From assembly GCF_029691405.1 (NCBI RefSeq), contig NZ_CP121467.1:1054001-1118000 (forward strand): a stretch of 64,000 nt of DNA. Reading direction: 5' to 3'. Origin of the DNA: Streptococcus sp. D7B5 (lineage in GTDB: Bacteria; Bacillota; Bacilli; Lactobacillales; Streptococcaceae). Shown here in pieces: positions 49,390 to 57,592 of this stretch (the first letter of the stretch is position 1; every line of letters begins with the position of its first letter). The notes under the pieces are model-generated. The model was given only the letters and a program-made list of their open reading frames with translations, had not been told where the DNA came from and made no database searches. A program made the position numbers and the translations under genes.

Positions 49390-49443
49390 ATATTTACTCT
49401 TTTTTTATTTATAGAAAAATTCCACCTATTTATAAATTAAATT

Positions 49444-49474
49444 AAAAAGAAGATGGTCACACCATCTTCCTTTA
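49444..49474 (-). terminator. pgk terminator
   Basis: GAAGATGGT-CAC-ACCATCTTC, followed on the minus strand by TTTTTAATT. Confidence 0.88.
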
Positions 49475-49484
49475 GTTAAACTAT

Positions 49485-50684
49485 TTATTTTTCAGTCAAA
49501 GCTGCAAGTCCTGGCAATACTTTACCTTCAAGGAGTTCCATTGATGCTCCACCACCAGTAGAGATCCATGAGAACTTGTCTGCACGGCCAAGGTTGATGG
49601 CTGCAGCAGCTGAGTCACCACCACCGATGATTGATTTAACACCAGGTTGTTTCACGATAGCGTCCATGACACCGATTGTACCAGCTTGGAAGTCAGGGTT
49701 TTCAAATACACCCATAGGTCCGTTCCATACAACTGTTTTGGCACCAGTCAAAGCTTCGTCAAATTTAGCGATAGATTTTGGACCGATATCCAAACCAAGG
49801 AAACCTGGGTCTACTGCTTCACCTTCAGTGTCTTTCACTTCAGTGTAGTCAGCAAATGCGTTTGCTTCTTTTGAGTCAACTGGCAAGATCAATTTGCCGT
49901 TTGCTTTTTCAAGAAGAGCTTTCGCAACATCCAATTTGTCTTCTTCTACAAGTGAGTTACCGATTTCGATACCTTGAGCTTTGTAGAATGTGTAAGTCAT
50001 CCCACCACCGATAAGCACTTTATCAGCTTTTTCAAGCAAGTTTTCGATAACACCAATCTTGTCTGAAACTTTTGAACCACCAAGAATCGCTACGAATGGA
50101 CGTTCTGGAGCTTCAACTGCTTCTTGGATGTAAGCAATCTCGTTTTCAAGAAGGAATCCAGCAACTGCTTTTTCAACGTTTGCTGAGATACCAACGTTAG
50201 ATGCGTGTGCACGGTGAGCTGTACCAAATGCATCGTTTACGAAGATACCGTCTCCAAGTGATGCCCAGTATTTACCAAGCTCAGGATCGTTTTTAGATTC
50301 TTTCTTGCCATCAACATCTTCGAAACGAGTGTTTTCAACCAAGAGAACTTGTCCATCTTCAAGAGCGTTAACAGCGGCTTCCAATTCAGCACCACGTGTA
50401 ACACCTGGGATAAATTTAACTTCTTGTCCCAATTTAGTAGCCAAGTCAGCAGCTACAGGAGCAAGTGATTTACCTTCTTTGTCTGCTTCTTCTTTTACAC
50501 GTCCAAGGTGAGAGAAGAGGATTGCACGTCCACCTTGTTCAAGGATGTACTTGATAGTTGGAAGAGCTGCAGTGATACGGTTGTCATTGGTAATCACGCC
50601 ATCTTTAACAGGTACGTTGAAGTCAACACGAACGAGAACTTTTTTCCCTTTCAAGTCAACGTCTTTAACAGTCAATTTTGCCAT
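49485..50684 (-). CDS. pgk: Phosphoglycerate kinase
   Basis: The 399-aa glycolytic enzyme makes ATP from 1,3-bisphosphoglycerate. Visible motifs: [16 protein letters not shown] (PGK signature), [31 protein letters not shown], and the nucleotide-binding GGGDSAAAI near the C-terminus. The length is typical. GGAG precedes ATG 50684, and an extended -10 (TGATATAAT) lies upstream. The terminal few bases and the terminator were copied into the antigen I/II duplication. Confidence 0.98.
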   Translation of the reverse strand: MAKLTVKDVDLKGKKVLVRVDFNVPVKDGVITNDNRITAALPTIKYILEQGGRAILFSHLGRVKEEADKEGKSLAPVAADLATKLGQEVKFIPGVTRGAELEAAVNALEDGQVLLVENTRFEDVDGKKESKNDPELGKYWASLGDGIFVNDAFGTAHRAHASNVGISANVEKAVAGFLLENEIAYIQEAVEAPERPFVAILGGSKVSDKIGVIENLLEKADKVLIGGGMTYTFYKAQGIEIGNSLVEEDKLDVAKALLEKANGKLILPVDSKEANAFADYTEVKDTEGEAVDPGFLGLDIGPKSIAKFDEALTGAKTVVWNGPMGVFENPDFQAGTIGVMDAIVKQPGVKSIIGGGDSAAAAINLGRADKFSWISTGGGASMELLEGKVLPGLAALTEK

Positions 50685-50717
50685 TAGATATGACTCCTTC
50701 TTTTTTTATACGTGTTA

Positions 50718-50726
50718 ATTATATCA
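50718..50726 (-). promoter_or_regulatory. Extended -10 promoter of pgk
   Basis: TGATATAAT on the minus strand, about 30 bp before the pgk start. Confidence 0.6.
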
Positions 50727-50848
50727 CAAAATCCGCAAAAGAGATAGAAAAACCCTAAACTTTTCTAGTTCTTTCTTCTATCTATTAACCTAAAAACCTA
50801 GGATTGCAGTCCGGAAAAGAGCAATCTTTACATAATTCGGTTGGAATA

Positions 50849-50882
50849 ATTTAGGCAAATTTCTTGATTGATCTGCCTAATT
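50849..50882. other. Inverted repeat in the pgk-WYL gap
   Basis: TTTAGGCA and TGCCTAA arms separated by about 18 bases. It could be an operator of the WYL regulator, which lies about 160 bp away; no other structure is clear in this gap of about 350 bp. Confidence 0.35.
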
Positions 50883-50953
50883 ACTTCTATACTATTCTCT
50901 TTCTAAGATTTTAATCCTTTAATATTCTAAACTCTACAGTCCTTCTTTTTGAA

Positions 50954-50982
50954 TTGCTAGGTTTCTTATTATACAATATAAC
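50954..50982 (+). promoter_or_regulatory. Candidate promoter of the WYL regulator
   Basis: TTGCTA (50954-50959) and TATAAC (50977-50982) with a 17-bp spacer, about 55 bp before ATG 51039. Confidence 0.45.
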
Positions 50983-51038
50983 TAAAATAGTTTCTTCAGT
51001 TTGTGCTATTTGAGATTAAAAGAAGGGGAATTGCTATC

Positions 51039-51965
51039 ATGAAATTAGAAAGACTAATCTATATTCTACTGTCTCTTTTAAATAAGAAGAGGATAACAGC
51101 TAAAGAGATTGCAGAGAGGTTTGAAATATCTACTCGAACTGTATATAGGGACATGGATACACTCAGTTTAGCGGGGATCCCAATCTATTCGGAACGCGGA
51201 GATAAGGGAGGTTTCTATATACCAAGCGACTATAAGATAGACAGGAACTTTTTCACTGAGGAAGAGAGACAGTTTATCATTAATATGAGCCAAAATGTTA
51301 GTAAAATCGTTGGTCATTCAAGTCTTGACAGTATCGAACACAAGCTTTCTTCTCAAGATATTGCAAGAGCAAACAGTCCTTTTTACTTTGATCTCAGTTC
51401 CTGGACTCTTAATACAAATTATTTACTAGACATTGAGGAAGCGATACAAACTGAACAGATGATTTCTTTTTCTTACTATTCGAAAAAGCAAGAGAAAAGT
51501 CAGCGAACGGTTATTCCATACAGATTGATCTATAAACTGAATGCTTGGTATGTTATCGGTTACTGCTTAGAAAAATTAGATTTTCGTATTTTTAAATTAA
51601 CTCGAATTCGTGAACTAGAACTAGTGGAGATAAAAGATAAACCATTCGATTATCCACGTTTATCTCAAGAAAAGTTAGAGCTTTTTTTAAATCCCCCCAA
51701 AAATAAAGTGGAGGGGCAAAGAGAAGAAATCGAACTAGTTTTTACAAGATTTGCACTCCCAAAAATCTACGATCACTTCACGGAAGAAGAAATCAGAGTC
51801 GAGGACGAAATAATAAAAGTTCAAGCATTCAGAGCTTTAACTCCTGCATTTTTTGATTTACTCTTAAGCTTTGGTTATCAAGTAAAGGTCGTATCTCCAA
51901 GTCACTTACAAAATCTACTGGTCAGTACTCTCAAAAAAAATCTTCAGCAATATGACAACCTGTAG
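51039..51965 (+). CDS. YafY-type transcriptional regulator (HTH_11 + WYL)
   Basis: The 308-aa protein starts MKLERLIYILLSLLNKKRIT and has a DeoR/HTH_11 winged helix (ITAKEIAERFEISTRTVYRD, about 18-40; GIPIYSERGDKGGF). A WYL domain (about 130-200, with IPYRLIYKLNAWYVIGYC, the WYVIG core) and a C-terminal extension follow. WYL domains sense ligands such as nucleotides or metabolites. ATG 51039 follows AAGGGGA; a GTG at 51003 lies upstream. It is followed 85 bp later by an NTF2-like gene it may control. Neither gene is part of the pneumococcal order as I recall it, so they may be acquired. Confidence 0.85.
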   Translation: MKLERLIYILLSLLNKKRITAKEIAERFEISTRTVYRDMDTLSLAGIPIYSERGDKGGFYIPSDYKIDRNFFTEEERQFIINMSQNVSKIVGHSSLDSIEHKLSSQDIARANSPFYFDLSSWTLNTNYLLDIEEAIQTEQMISFSYYSKKQEKSQRTVIPYRLIYKLNAWYVIGYCLEKLDFRIFKLTRIRELELVEIKDKPFDYPRLSQEKLELFLNPPKNKVEGQREEIELVFTRFALPKIYDHFTEEEIRVEDEIIKVQAFRALTPAFFDLLLSFGYQVKVVSPSHLQNLLVSTLKKNLQQYDNL

Positions 51966-52049
51966 TCATATTTCCTTTTGTATACTCTTAAGTGGGCAAA
52001 ATATTTCGTGATATTCATCATAGCCCAATTATTTTACAGGAGGTTCCAA

Positions 52050-52418
52050 ATGGATACAAAAACACTTGCAGAAAGCTATTTTACGGCAGTAAATGAGGGA
52101 GGCTGGGAAGATTTCGTAGCTGAAAACTTTGACTATGGCATGTGCGATAGTATAAAAATTCGACAAGGACGTGATATTTATTTGCAAGGTGCAGGCCAAT
52201 TCTATGCTTTGAGCCAGCATCTTGAAGTGAAGCAATTACTTGTTGATGGTCGAGCAGTCTCAGCTTTAAATCGCTACCGTCTACATTCTCCTCAAGGAAA
52301 AGAACTTGAACTGGATGTCGCAGAATTTCTGAAATTCGATGAATTTGATAAATTAGTTGCATCCAATATTTATTTCGACACCTATCGTTTCCAAAAATTT
52401 ATCCAAGGAATTGAATAA
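52050..52418 (+). CDS. NTF2/SnoaL-like small protein
   Basis: The 122-aa protein begins MDTKTLAESYFTAVNEGGWE, a helix-loop pattern typical of SnoaL/NTF2 cone folds. It continues with alternating strands (VKQLLVDGRAVSALNRYRLHS) and LDVAEFLKFDEFDKLVASNIYFDT. These folds bind small hydrophobic molecules or act as isomerases; no catalytic residues can be assigned. AGGAGG lies before ATG 52050; the longer frame from 51978 has no ribosome-binding site. Pairing with the upstream WYL regulator suggests a small stress or detoxification unit. Inference only. Confidence 0.75.
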   Translation: MDTKTLAESYFTAVNEGGWEDFVAENFDYGMCDSIKIRQGRDIYLQGAGQFYALSQHLEVKQLLVDGRAVSALNRYRLHSPQGKELELDVAEFLKFDEFDKLVASNIYFDTYRFQKFIQGIE

Positions 52419-52458
52419 CAAAAATCTAGCTTCAAATTTACTCTTCAATTTCAAAACT

Positions 52459-52500
52459 AAAAACAAGGCCTGACTAATCTACAGTCAAACCTTGTTTTTT
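52459..52500. terminator. Bidirectional terminator between NTF2-like gene and endo-D
   Basis: AAACAAGG-CCTGACT pairs with AGTCAAA-CCTTGTTT with A and T runs on both sides. Confidence 0.8.
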
Positions 52501-52535
52501 ATTTTTATGAGAAAATCCAAGATTCGTAAATCTGA

Positions 52536-55500
52536 TTAGTCTTCTCTCTTCTTTCCAGCAAGCAAGCCGTAGCCACTCATTAGTCCGAGGAGTCCCAGCG
52601 CTACTAGACTAGCATCTCTTGTCGCTCCCGTATTTGGAAGCTCTTTACTTACTTCTTCAATTTTTGCTGGTGCTGCTGAAAGAGCTTGATCTCTTGTTTG
52701 TGAGACTTGCTCTTCTTTCGTTCCTACTTCGACAATTTCTGGAAGAGCTTCCTTGAGAACCTCAGTAGAATGAAGGGTGCGTTTGCCCTGAGCATCAACT
52801 TCTACAAAGCGACGAACTTGGCCTTCAACGCCTGCTTGAACTAGCTGGCGTTTGCCTTTGAGAAGGGCTGCATTTGGTCGTTCTTGACGTTCGAAGGAAA
52901 CTGTTCCCTCTTCAACTTCCAGTTTCGGAGTTTCTAGAACTAAATCTTTCACACCTTCAGCTGGTTGGTTGCTTGATAGAACTTTTGTTCCAACTTCGGT
53001 GATTTCTGGGATTGCTTCCTTGACTACCTCAGTCGAACGAAGAGTGCGTTTGCCTTGGCTATCTACTTCTACAAAGTGGCGGACTTGACCTTCAACTCCT
53101 TTTTGGACAAGTTGACGTTGACCTTTCAGAAGATCCACATTTGGTCGCTCTTGACGTTCAAAGGCTGTTGTTTCAGTTTCAACAACTAGTTCAGGGAGGG
53201 CTTCAACTGTTGGGGCCACTTCATTAGGATCCATGCTACCAACATGGTGACTTTCTTCTGCAGGAGCTAGTTTCTTATTTAGCTTTTCTTTCATTTCCGC
53301 AAAATCTTGTGGAGTTGGCATCTCTGAAGCCAACAAAGTTTCTGCTTGGGCAATCAACTCAGCTTGAGAATCTTTTTCACGAAGGGATTCGAGCAAACCT
53401 TCCAATTCTTCTCTAGCAGTCTGATAACGTTGATTTCCATCCAAGTCTGTCCCTGCTTGTTTCAACTCATTCAAAGCCTGGTTGACTTCTTCTTGGCTAG
53501 CATTATGGTTTTCTGCTACAGCTTTCGCTGCATTGAGCTTCTCTACTAGTGCTGCTTGTTTGTCCTCGCTTGAGAAGGTGTAGGCAAGGGTTGACTGACG
53601 GCCTTGGGCAGCAGTAATTTCTTGTTTGAGGTACTCGTCGTTGACAGCTGCTTTTGGAGAAACCAAGACGTCAAACTCAGCTGTGTGTCCCTTGTAATGA
53701 AGGGTCAAGGTCTGACGACCAGTCTTTTGAGCATCGTAGCCCGTAATTTCAACACCTTGATCCGTGAAGGCATGGCTTTCTTCTGTCTCATCATCATAGA
53801 GAATGCCGAAGCGCCCTTCTGCAAGATCCAGTTGCTCTCCTACTAGATAGTCCGTTTTCGGTTTCTGAGTAATGTACAGACCTGCTACTTCCTTTGGTTT
53901 TCCTTCATCTTGACCAGTCACTTGTACCTTCAAGTCACCGCTTACTGGAAGTCCAAGATAGCTAACTGTGAGCTTTTGTTCCCCTTTTTGATGAGCGTTG
54001 TAGCCAGATACTGTCACACCTGAATGAGTAAGGTTGATCAGCTCATCGGCTTGTCCCTCTTCGTATTGAACACGGAGAGTGCCGCCTCTAAGGTCCAGTT
54101 TTTCTCCCTCTTTATAAACTGTCTTCTTAGGCCCTTTTTCAAGACTAACTGCAACAATTTTTCTCTCATCCTGCGGAATCGCTACTGCCAAGGTGTTACT
54201 GATTTCTTTTCCAGGTAGTTGGGTACGATAGTAGAGGAGAGTTGGTTGCTTGTCAAAGCCCAATGGTGCTGTTGCCAAGTCGCCTCCAGTTTCAGACTTC
54301 AAAGTTGCAATCGGTGTTTGTGAATCTGCCTTGTCGTAAACGGTGATAGTTGCACCCGCTGGAACATCAGAGAAGCCTAGTTGAACTTGATGGTTTCCAA
54401 GTGAACGGGCAGCTACCTTAGCCATTGGAATATTTTGACTTTCTGTATCTAGTGTTTCGTACATCTTCCAGTTATAGATGCGAATGGCTTTCCAAGGTGT
54501 CCCATTATCTGAAGTGATAACTTTTAGGCGCCAGTCTTGAGCAGTAATTGGTTTGTCAAGAGTGATATCTGTCACGTGCGCTTTATTGCCACGGACTTCC
54601 TTGGCTAGTTTCCACTCACCGTCTGTATCCTTGTAGTAAAGATCAAAGTCCTTGGTATTCATCAAACCGTCGTTTACGGATTCTCCACCAGCTCCCGCAT
54701 GATCCATGACCCATCTAACAACGGTACGTGGCTTGGTCAAGCGAATATCCACACTACCGCTCAACTGAGCTGAAGACCACTTATCTGACAAGCTAGTAAT
54801 GGTACCGTTCAACATACCTTCGATGCCTTCTCCACCTTCAGTATTTGGGAAAGTGCTACCGATAACTGTTGCCCCTGGAACAATATTTTCAGCCAAAGGT
54901 CTTGGGAGGGTCGTATCCTGAACTGTCATCCCCCAGTTAAAGAATGCCGTCGCTGCTTCAGAACGAAGTCCATTTTTACCAACCGCAACGACTTTCAATT
55001 CCTGAGTCCTACCAGTCGCATTAGCAGAGCGGCTAACTTTTGGCAAGTAGATAGTGGAAGCAGATGATCCTGTCAACAAACGCCAGTTATCCCCATCTTT
55101 TTCGTAGACTTCATAGAAATCTGCATCTTGGTTACCCGCAAACTGAACCACTGCTTCAGCTTCTTGAGCATTCTTAAGAGATTGTTTCACTACTGAGAGA
55201 CCTGTAGGTGCTTGTGGCGCTTGGTGATTGTCCGAGATAGTTAATTGTCCTAGGTTGAACTGGTAATCTTTTACAGAACCTTCATGCTCGAAGAAGAGTT
55301 TGACTGCATAGATGGTTTTTCCAGCTAGTGAGCTAAGGTCAAATTCTTCATTCTTCCAGTCATCAGAGAGAGTCAGTTCTTTCCATGCAGCTGCATCCTC
55401 AAATTTGTAGTCTGGAGTCGTAGAGAAGGCCATATAAACTTTAGAGCCTTTTCCTCCCTTGTGGGCAACCCGAAGTTTGGTGTTTTCAGTTACTTCTAGT

Positions 55501-57260
55501 TTGGTAGAATACAAATTCACATCCTGGTCCGTCTTACCAGCTACATCACCTGAGAATTTAAGGGAGTTACCTCCATTATAGGCATCTGTAAAGTCATATT
55601 CTGCACGAAGTTTTTCCCCCGTTGAAGTCTGCCACCAGCGCCATGTTGGCAAGACACCTGAAACCGAACGGTAGTTCCACTCAGAATCCTTAGAAACTTT
55701 ACCGTCTACAAACCACTTTCTACCATGGCCTGTATTAAAAGAGGTCGTGAAGGTTCGGCCAACTGCTGGTGTGCGGTCAGCAACTAAATTGGCAATCCCA
55801 TACCACTCTTTGTCAGCTGGTTTTTGAGCCGTTGGATCTCCTTGGTAGCCTGTGAAGAAGATATCTTCGTTCTTGTGGTAGTCTTCGCCTGTTTTTCCTA
55901 GACTGGTAATCGTATCTGGTGCAAAAAGTCCAAGTGACAAACGCAACTTGCCTTTTTCATCTAAGAGGGCATCCCATTTGACTTTGGTCTTATAAGAGCC
56001 ACCTTGTTGCAATTCCAAGCCTGCAAAGACATCATACTGGCTACGTTCTAGCCATTTTGCCATCTCTACGGAGTGGTCATTCTTTTCCTTGTTCCAGTTG
56101 AAATTGGCAAAAAATTGATCTGCAGGGACTTTGTCTCCTTCTTTTTGCATGAACTGGTAGTTGTAATCACCTAGACCATCTTCGTGGTAACGACCATATT
56201 TGTAGGTCATGGCATCGTACCAAGCATACTTGATTGGGTGGTTGACCTTAGCTGCATATTCTTTTGTATAGAGCATGAATTGGCGCATTTTTTCACCAAG
56301 AGGTGCTACCAATTCCCCCGTTGTTTCCTGATTAATGAAATATCCATCAAATCCATAGTACTTAGCAAGATCGACAAGTTTCCGTGCGATAGGGAAGGTG
56401 CCATCTGCATCTTGTTTCAAGGCAGCTGCAAATTTCTCTTGGTCGGCAATGCTATTTGACCAGTTGAAAAAGAGTGTTCCATAAACGGGAACTCCGTTGC
56501 GGTGACCGGCATCAATGACATCTGGAGTTGGAACTAGACCTTCCCAGAAGACCATTGAATCCAAGTATTGCCAGTAATCAAAAGCGTAGGCCTTGAATTC
56601 CTCACCACCGACAGAAGCGTGGTCTTTAGCTTTTGAGTTGGTATTTGCTAGAGCTTGAACCTTGGCTCTTCTGCTTGCTTTTTCATTAACCAACTGGCCT
56701 CTATGGCGCTTGGCGAGTTCAACTGATGAACGGTTAATGGGATCATCCTCACGCGCACCCGGTTCCCATTTCAACAAATCCTCCCAAGTATCAAATTTGA
56801 TTTCTTTTGGTCGGAGACTCTTTTCTTCATTTTTAGGAACGTCTGCTAGAGTCGGTTTGTCGGCTTTCTTCTCAGTCACTTGAGGAGCTTCCGCTGGTTT
56901 GACTTCTTCTTTTTCAGTTGGTTGAGCAGGTTTTTCAGTTTTATCTGTCAGAGCTGGCTTCGCTTCTTCTTTTTCATTAACCAGATCCGTTATTGCTGGA
57001 GTGTTTTCTGAAATTGGTTGCTCAGCTACTTTGTTTTCAGTTTCCTCTAATTGTTTTTCGATAGCTGCAGTGTCTGGATTAGCGGTTTCACTCGCACTTG
57101 TAGCTTGGGCGCTCGTATTTGCAGCTGTTTCAGGAACACCAACCTGTTCCGCAAGAGCTGGGCTCGCAAATAAAGCTGAACCAATTATCAAGGAACAAGC
57201 CCCGATTGACAGCTTACGAATACTGTAACGGCAACGTTTTTCAAAAAATAGATTTTTCAT
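52536..57260 (-). CDS. endoD: Surface endo-beta-N-acetylglucosaminidase D (GH85)
   Basis: The 1574-aa wall enzyme releases N-glycans by cutting the chitobiose core. It has a YSIRK signal peptide (cut near ALA, residue 37) and a Lys/Glu/Pro-rich linker. The GH85 barrel (about 160-560) has catalytic Asn310 and Glu312 in GYFINQETTG, equivalent to Asn322/Glu324 of pneumococcal Endo-D. Sugar-binding and discoidin-like modules follow (about 570-960), then two bacterial Ig-like domains (about 1040-1190), a FIVAR-type helical module, two G5-type repeats (FERQERPNVDLLKGQRQ and its copy) and LPNTG with KKRED. Together with exoglycosidases it frees host sugars. The pgk neighbourhood matches pneumococcus. 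A TTGACA/TAAAAT promoter and a cre-like palindrome lie upstream. Confidence 0.95.
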   Translation of the reverse strand: MKNLFFEKRCRYSIRKLSIGACSLIIGSALFASPALAEQVGVPETAANTSAQATSASETANPDTAAIEKQLEETENKVAEQPISENTPAITDLVNEKEEAKPALTDKTEKPAQPTEKEEVKPAEAPQVTEKKADKPTLADVPKNEEKSLRPKEIKFDTWEDLLKWEPGAREDDPINRSSVELAKRHRGQLVNEKASRRAKVQALANTNSKAKDHASVGGEEFKAYAFDYWQYLDSMVFWEGLVPTPDVIDAGHRNGVPVYGTLFFNWSNSIADQEKFAAALKQDADGTFPIARKLVDLAKYYGFDGYFINQETTGELVAPLGEKMRQFMLYTKEYAAKVNHPIKYAWYDAMTYKYGRYHEDGLGDYNYQFMQKEGDKVPADQFFANFNWNKEKNDHSVEMAKWLERSQYDVFAGLELQQGGSYKTKVKWDALLDEKGKLRLSLGLFAPDTITSLGKTGEDYHKNEDIFFTGYQGDPTAQKPADKEWYGIANLVADRTPAVGRTFTTSFNTGHGRKWFVDGKVSKDSEWNYRSVSGVLPTWRWWQTSTGEKLRAEYDFTDAYNGGNSLKFSGDVAGKTDQDVNLYSTKLEVTENTKLRVAHKGGKGSKVYMAFSTTPDYKFEDAAAWKELTLSDDWKNEEFDLSSLAGKTIYAVKLFFEHEGSVKDYQFNLGQLTISDNHQAPQAPTGLSVVKQSLKNAQEAEAVVQFAGNQDADFYEVYEKDGDNWRLLTGSSASTIYLPKVSRSANATGRTQELKVVAVGKNGLRSEAATAFFNWGMTVQDTTLPRPLAENIVPGATVIGSTFPNTEGGEGIEGMLNGTITSLSDKWSSAQLSGSVDIRLTKPRTVVRWVMDHAGAGGESVNDGLMNTKDFDLYYKDTDGEWKLAKEVRGNKAHVTDITLDKPITAQDWRLKVITSDNGTPWKAIRIYNWKMYETLDTESQNIPMAKVAARSLGNHQVQLGFSDVPAGATITVYDKADSQTPIATLKSETGGDLATAPLGFDKQPTLLYYRTQLPGKEISNTLAVAIPQDERKIVAVSLEKGPKKTVYKEGEKLDLRGGTLRVQYEEGQADELINLTHSGVTVSGYNAHQKGEQKLTVSYLGLPVSGDLKVQVTGQDEGKPKEVAGLYITQKPKTDYLVGEQLDLAEGRFGILYDDETEESHAFTDQGVEITGYDAQKTGRQTLTLHYKGHTAEFDVLVSPKAAVNDEYLKQEITAAQGRQSTLAYTFSSEDKQAALVEKLNAAKAVAENHNASQEEVNQALNELKQAGTDLDGNQRYQTAREELEGLLESLREKDSQAELIAQAETLLASEMPTPQDFAEMKEKLNKKLAPAEESHHVGSMDPNEVAPTVEALPELVVETETTAFERQERPNVDLLKGQRQLVQKGVEGQVRHFVEVDSQGKRTLRSTEVVKEAIPEITEVGTKVLSSNQPAEGVKDLVLETPKLEVEEGTVSFERQERPNAALLKGKRQLVQAGVEGQVRRFVEVDAQGKRTLHSTEVLKEALPEIVEVGTKEEQVSQTRDQALSAAPAKIEEVSKELPNTGATRDASLVALGLLGLMSGYGLLAGKKRED

Positions 57261-57286
57261 CTTATCCTCCTAATAAAATATAAAGT

Positions 57287-57294
57287 AAGCGCTT
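57287..57294 (-). promoter_or_regulatory. cre-like palindrome in endo-D leader
   Basis: The AAGCGCTT core of catabolite-response elements lies 30 bp upstream of the endo-D start, downstream of its promoter. The left outer positions do not match the consensus, so this is only a candidate CcpA roadblock site. Confidence 0.35.
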
Positions 57295-57314
57295 CACTTT
57301 TTGATAAAAAGTAA

Positions 57315-57342
57315 CTGTTCTCAGTGTACACCACCAGAACAG
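57315..57342. other. Inverted repeat in endo-D leader
   Basis: CTGTTCT (57315-57321) and AGAACAG (57336-57342) flank a 14-base centre just downstream of the -10. It is a possible operator or RNA hairpin. Confidence 0.4.
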
Positions 57343-57352
57343 GATCATCTTC

Positions 57353-57380
57353 ATTTTATCCTATATGAAAGCGATGTCAA
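57353..57380 (-). promoter_or_regulatory. endo-D promoter
   Basis: TTGACA (57375-57380) and TAAAAT (57353-57358) on the minus strand, 16-bp spacer. The leader is about 85 nt. Confidence 0.75.
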
Positions 57381-57521
57381 TCTATTTAACATAAAAACTA
57401 TAACTAGGATAATAATCAGTAAAATTTGGACACAATCCTATAAATCATCTATCTTAAAGGGAAACTATCTCTCATTTTAAAAGAAAGTTCTTGTTTCTTA
57501 TGGAAATTTCAGCTAAACACT

Positions 57522-57550
57522 TGTGAGATTTACTTTTATCCTTTAAAATA
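57522..57550 (+). promoter_or_regulatory. Promoter of the Na/Pi transporter
   Basis: TTGTGA (57522-57527) and TAAAAT (57545-57550) with a 17-bp spacer, 42 bp before the start. Confidence 0.65.
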
Positions 57551-57592
57551 GAATAGGAGAAATTCCGTTATTATTTTTCGGAGGAAAAAGAA

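Larger units (their letters stand above)
44628..49491 (-). repeat. Antigen I/II duplication unit 2
   Basis: The pgk-adjacent unit matches 38810-43441 except for the V-region exchange and scattered changes in the A repeats. The C-terminal coding half is nearly identical in DNA. Confidence 0.85.
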
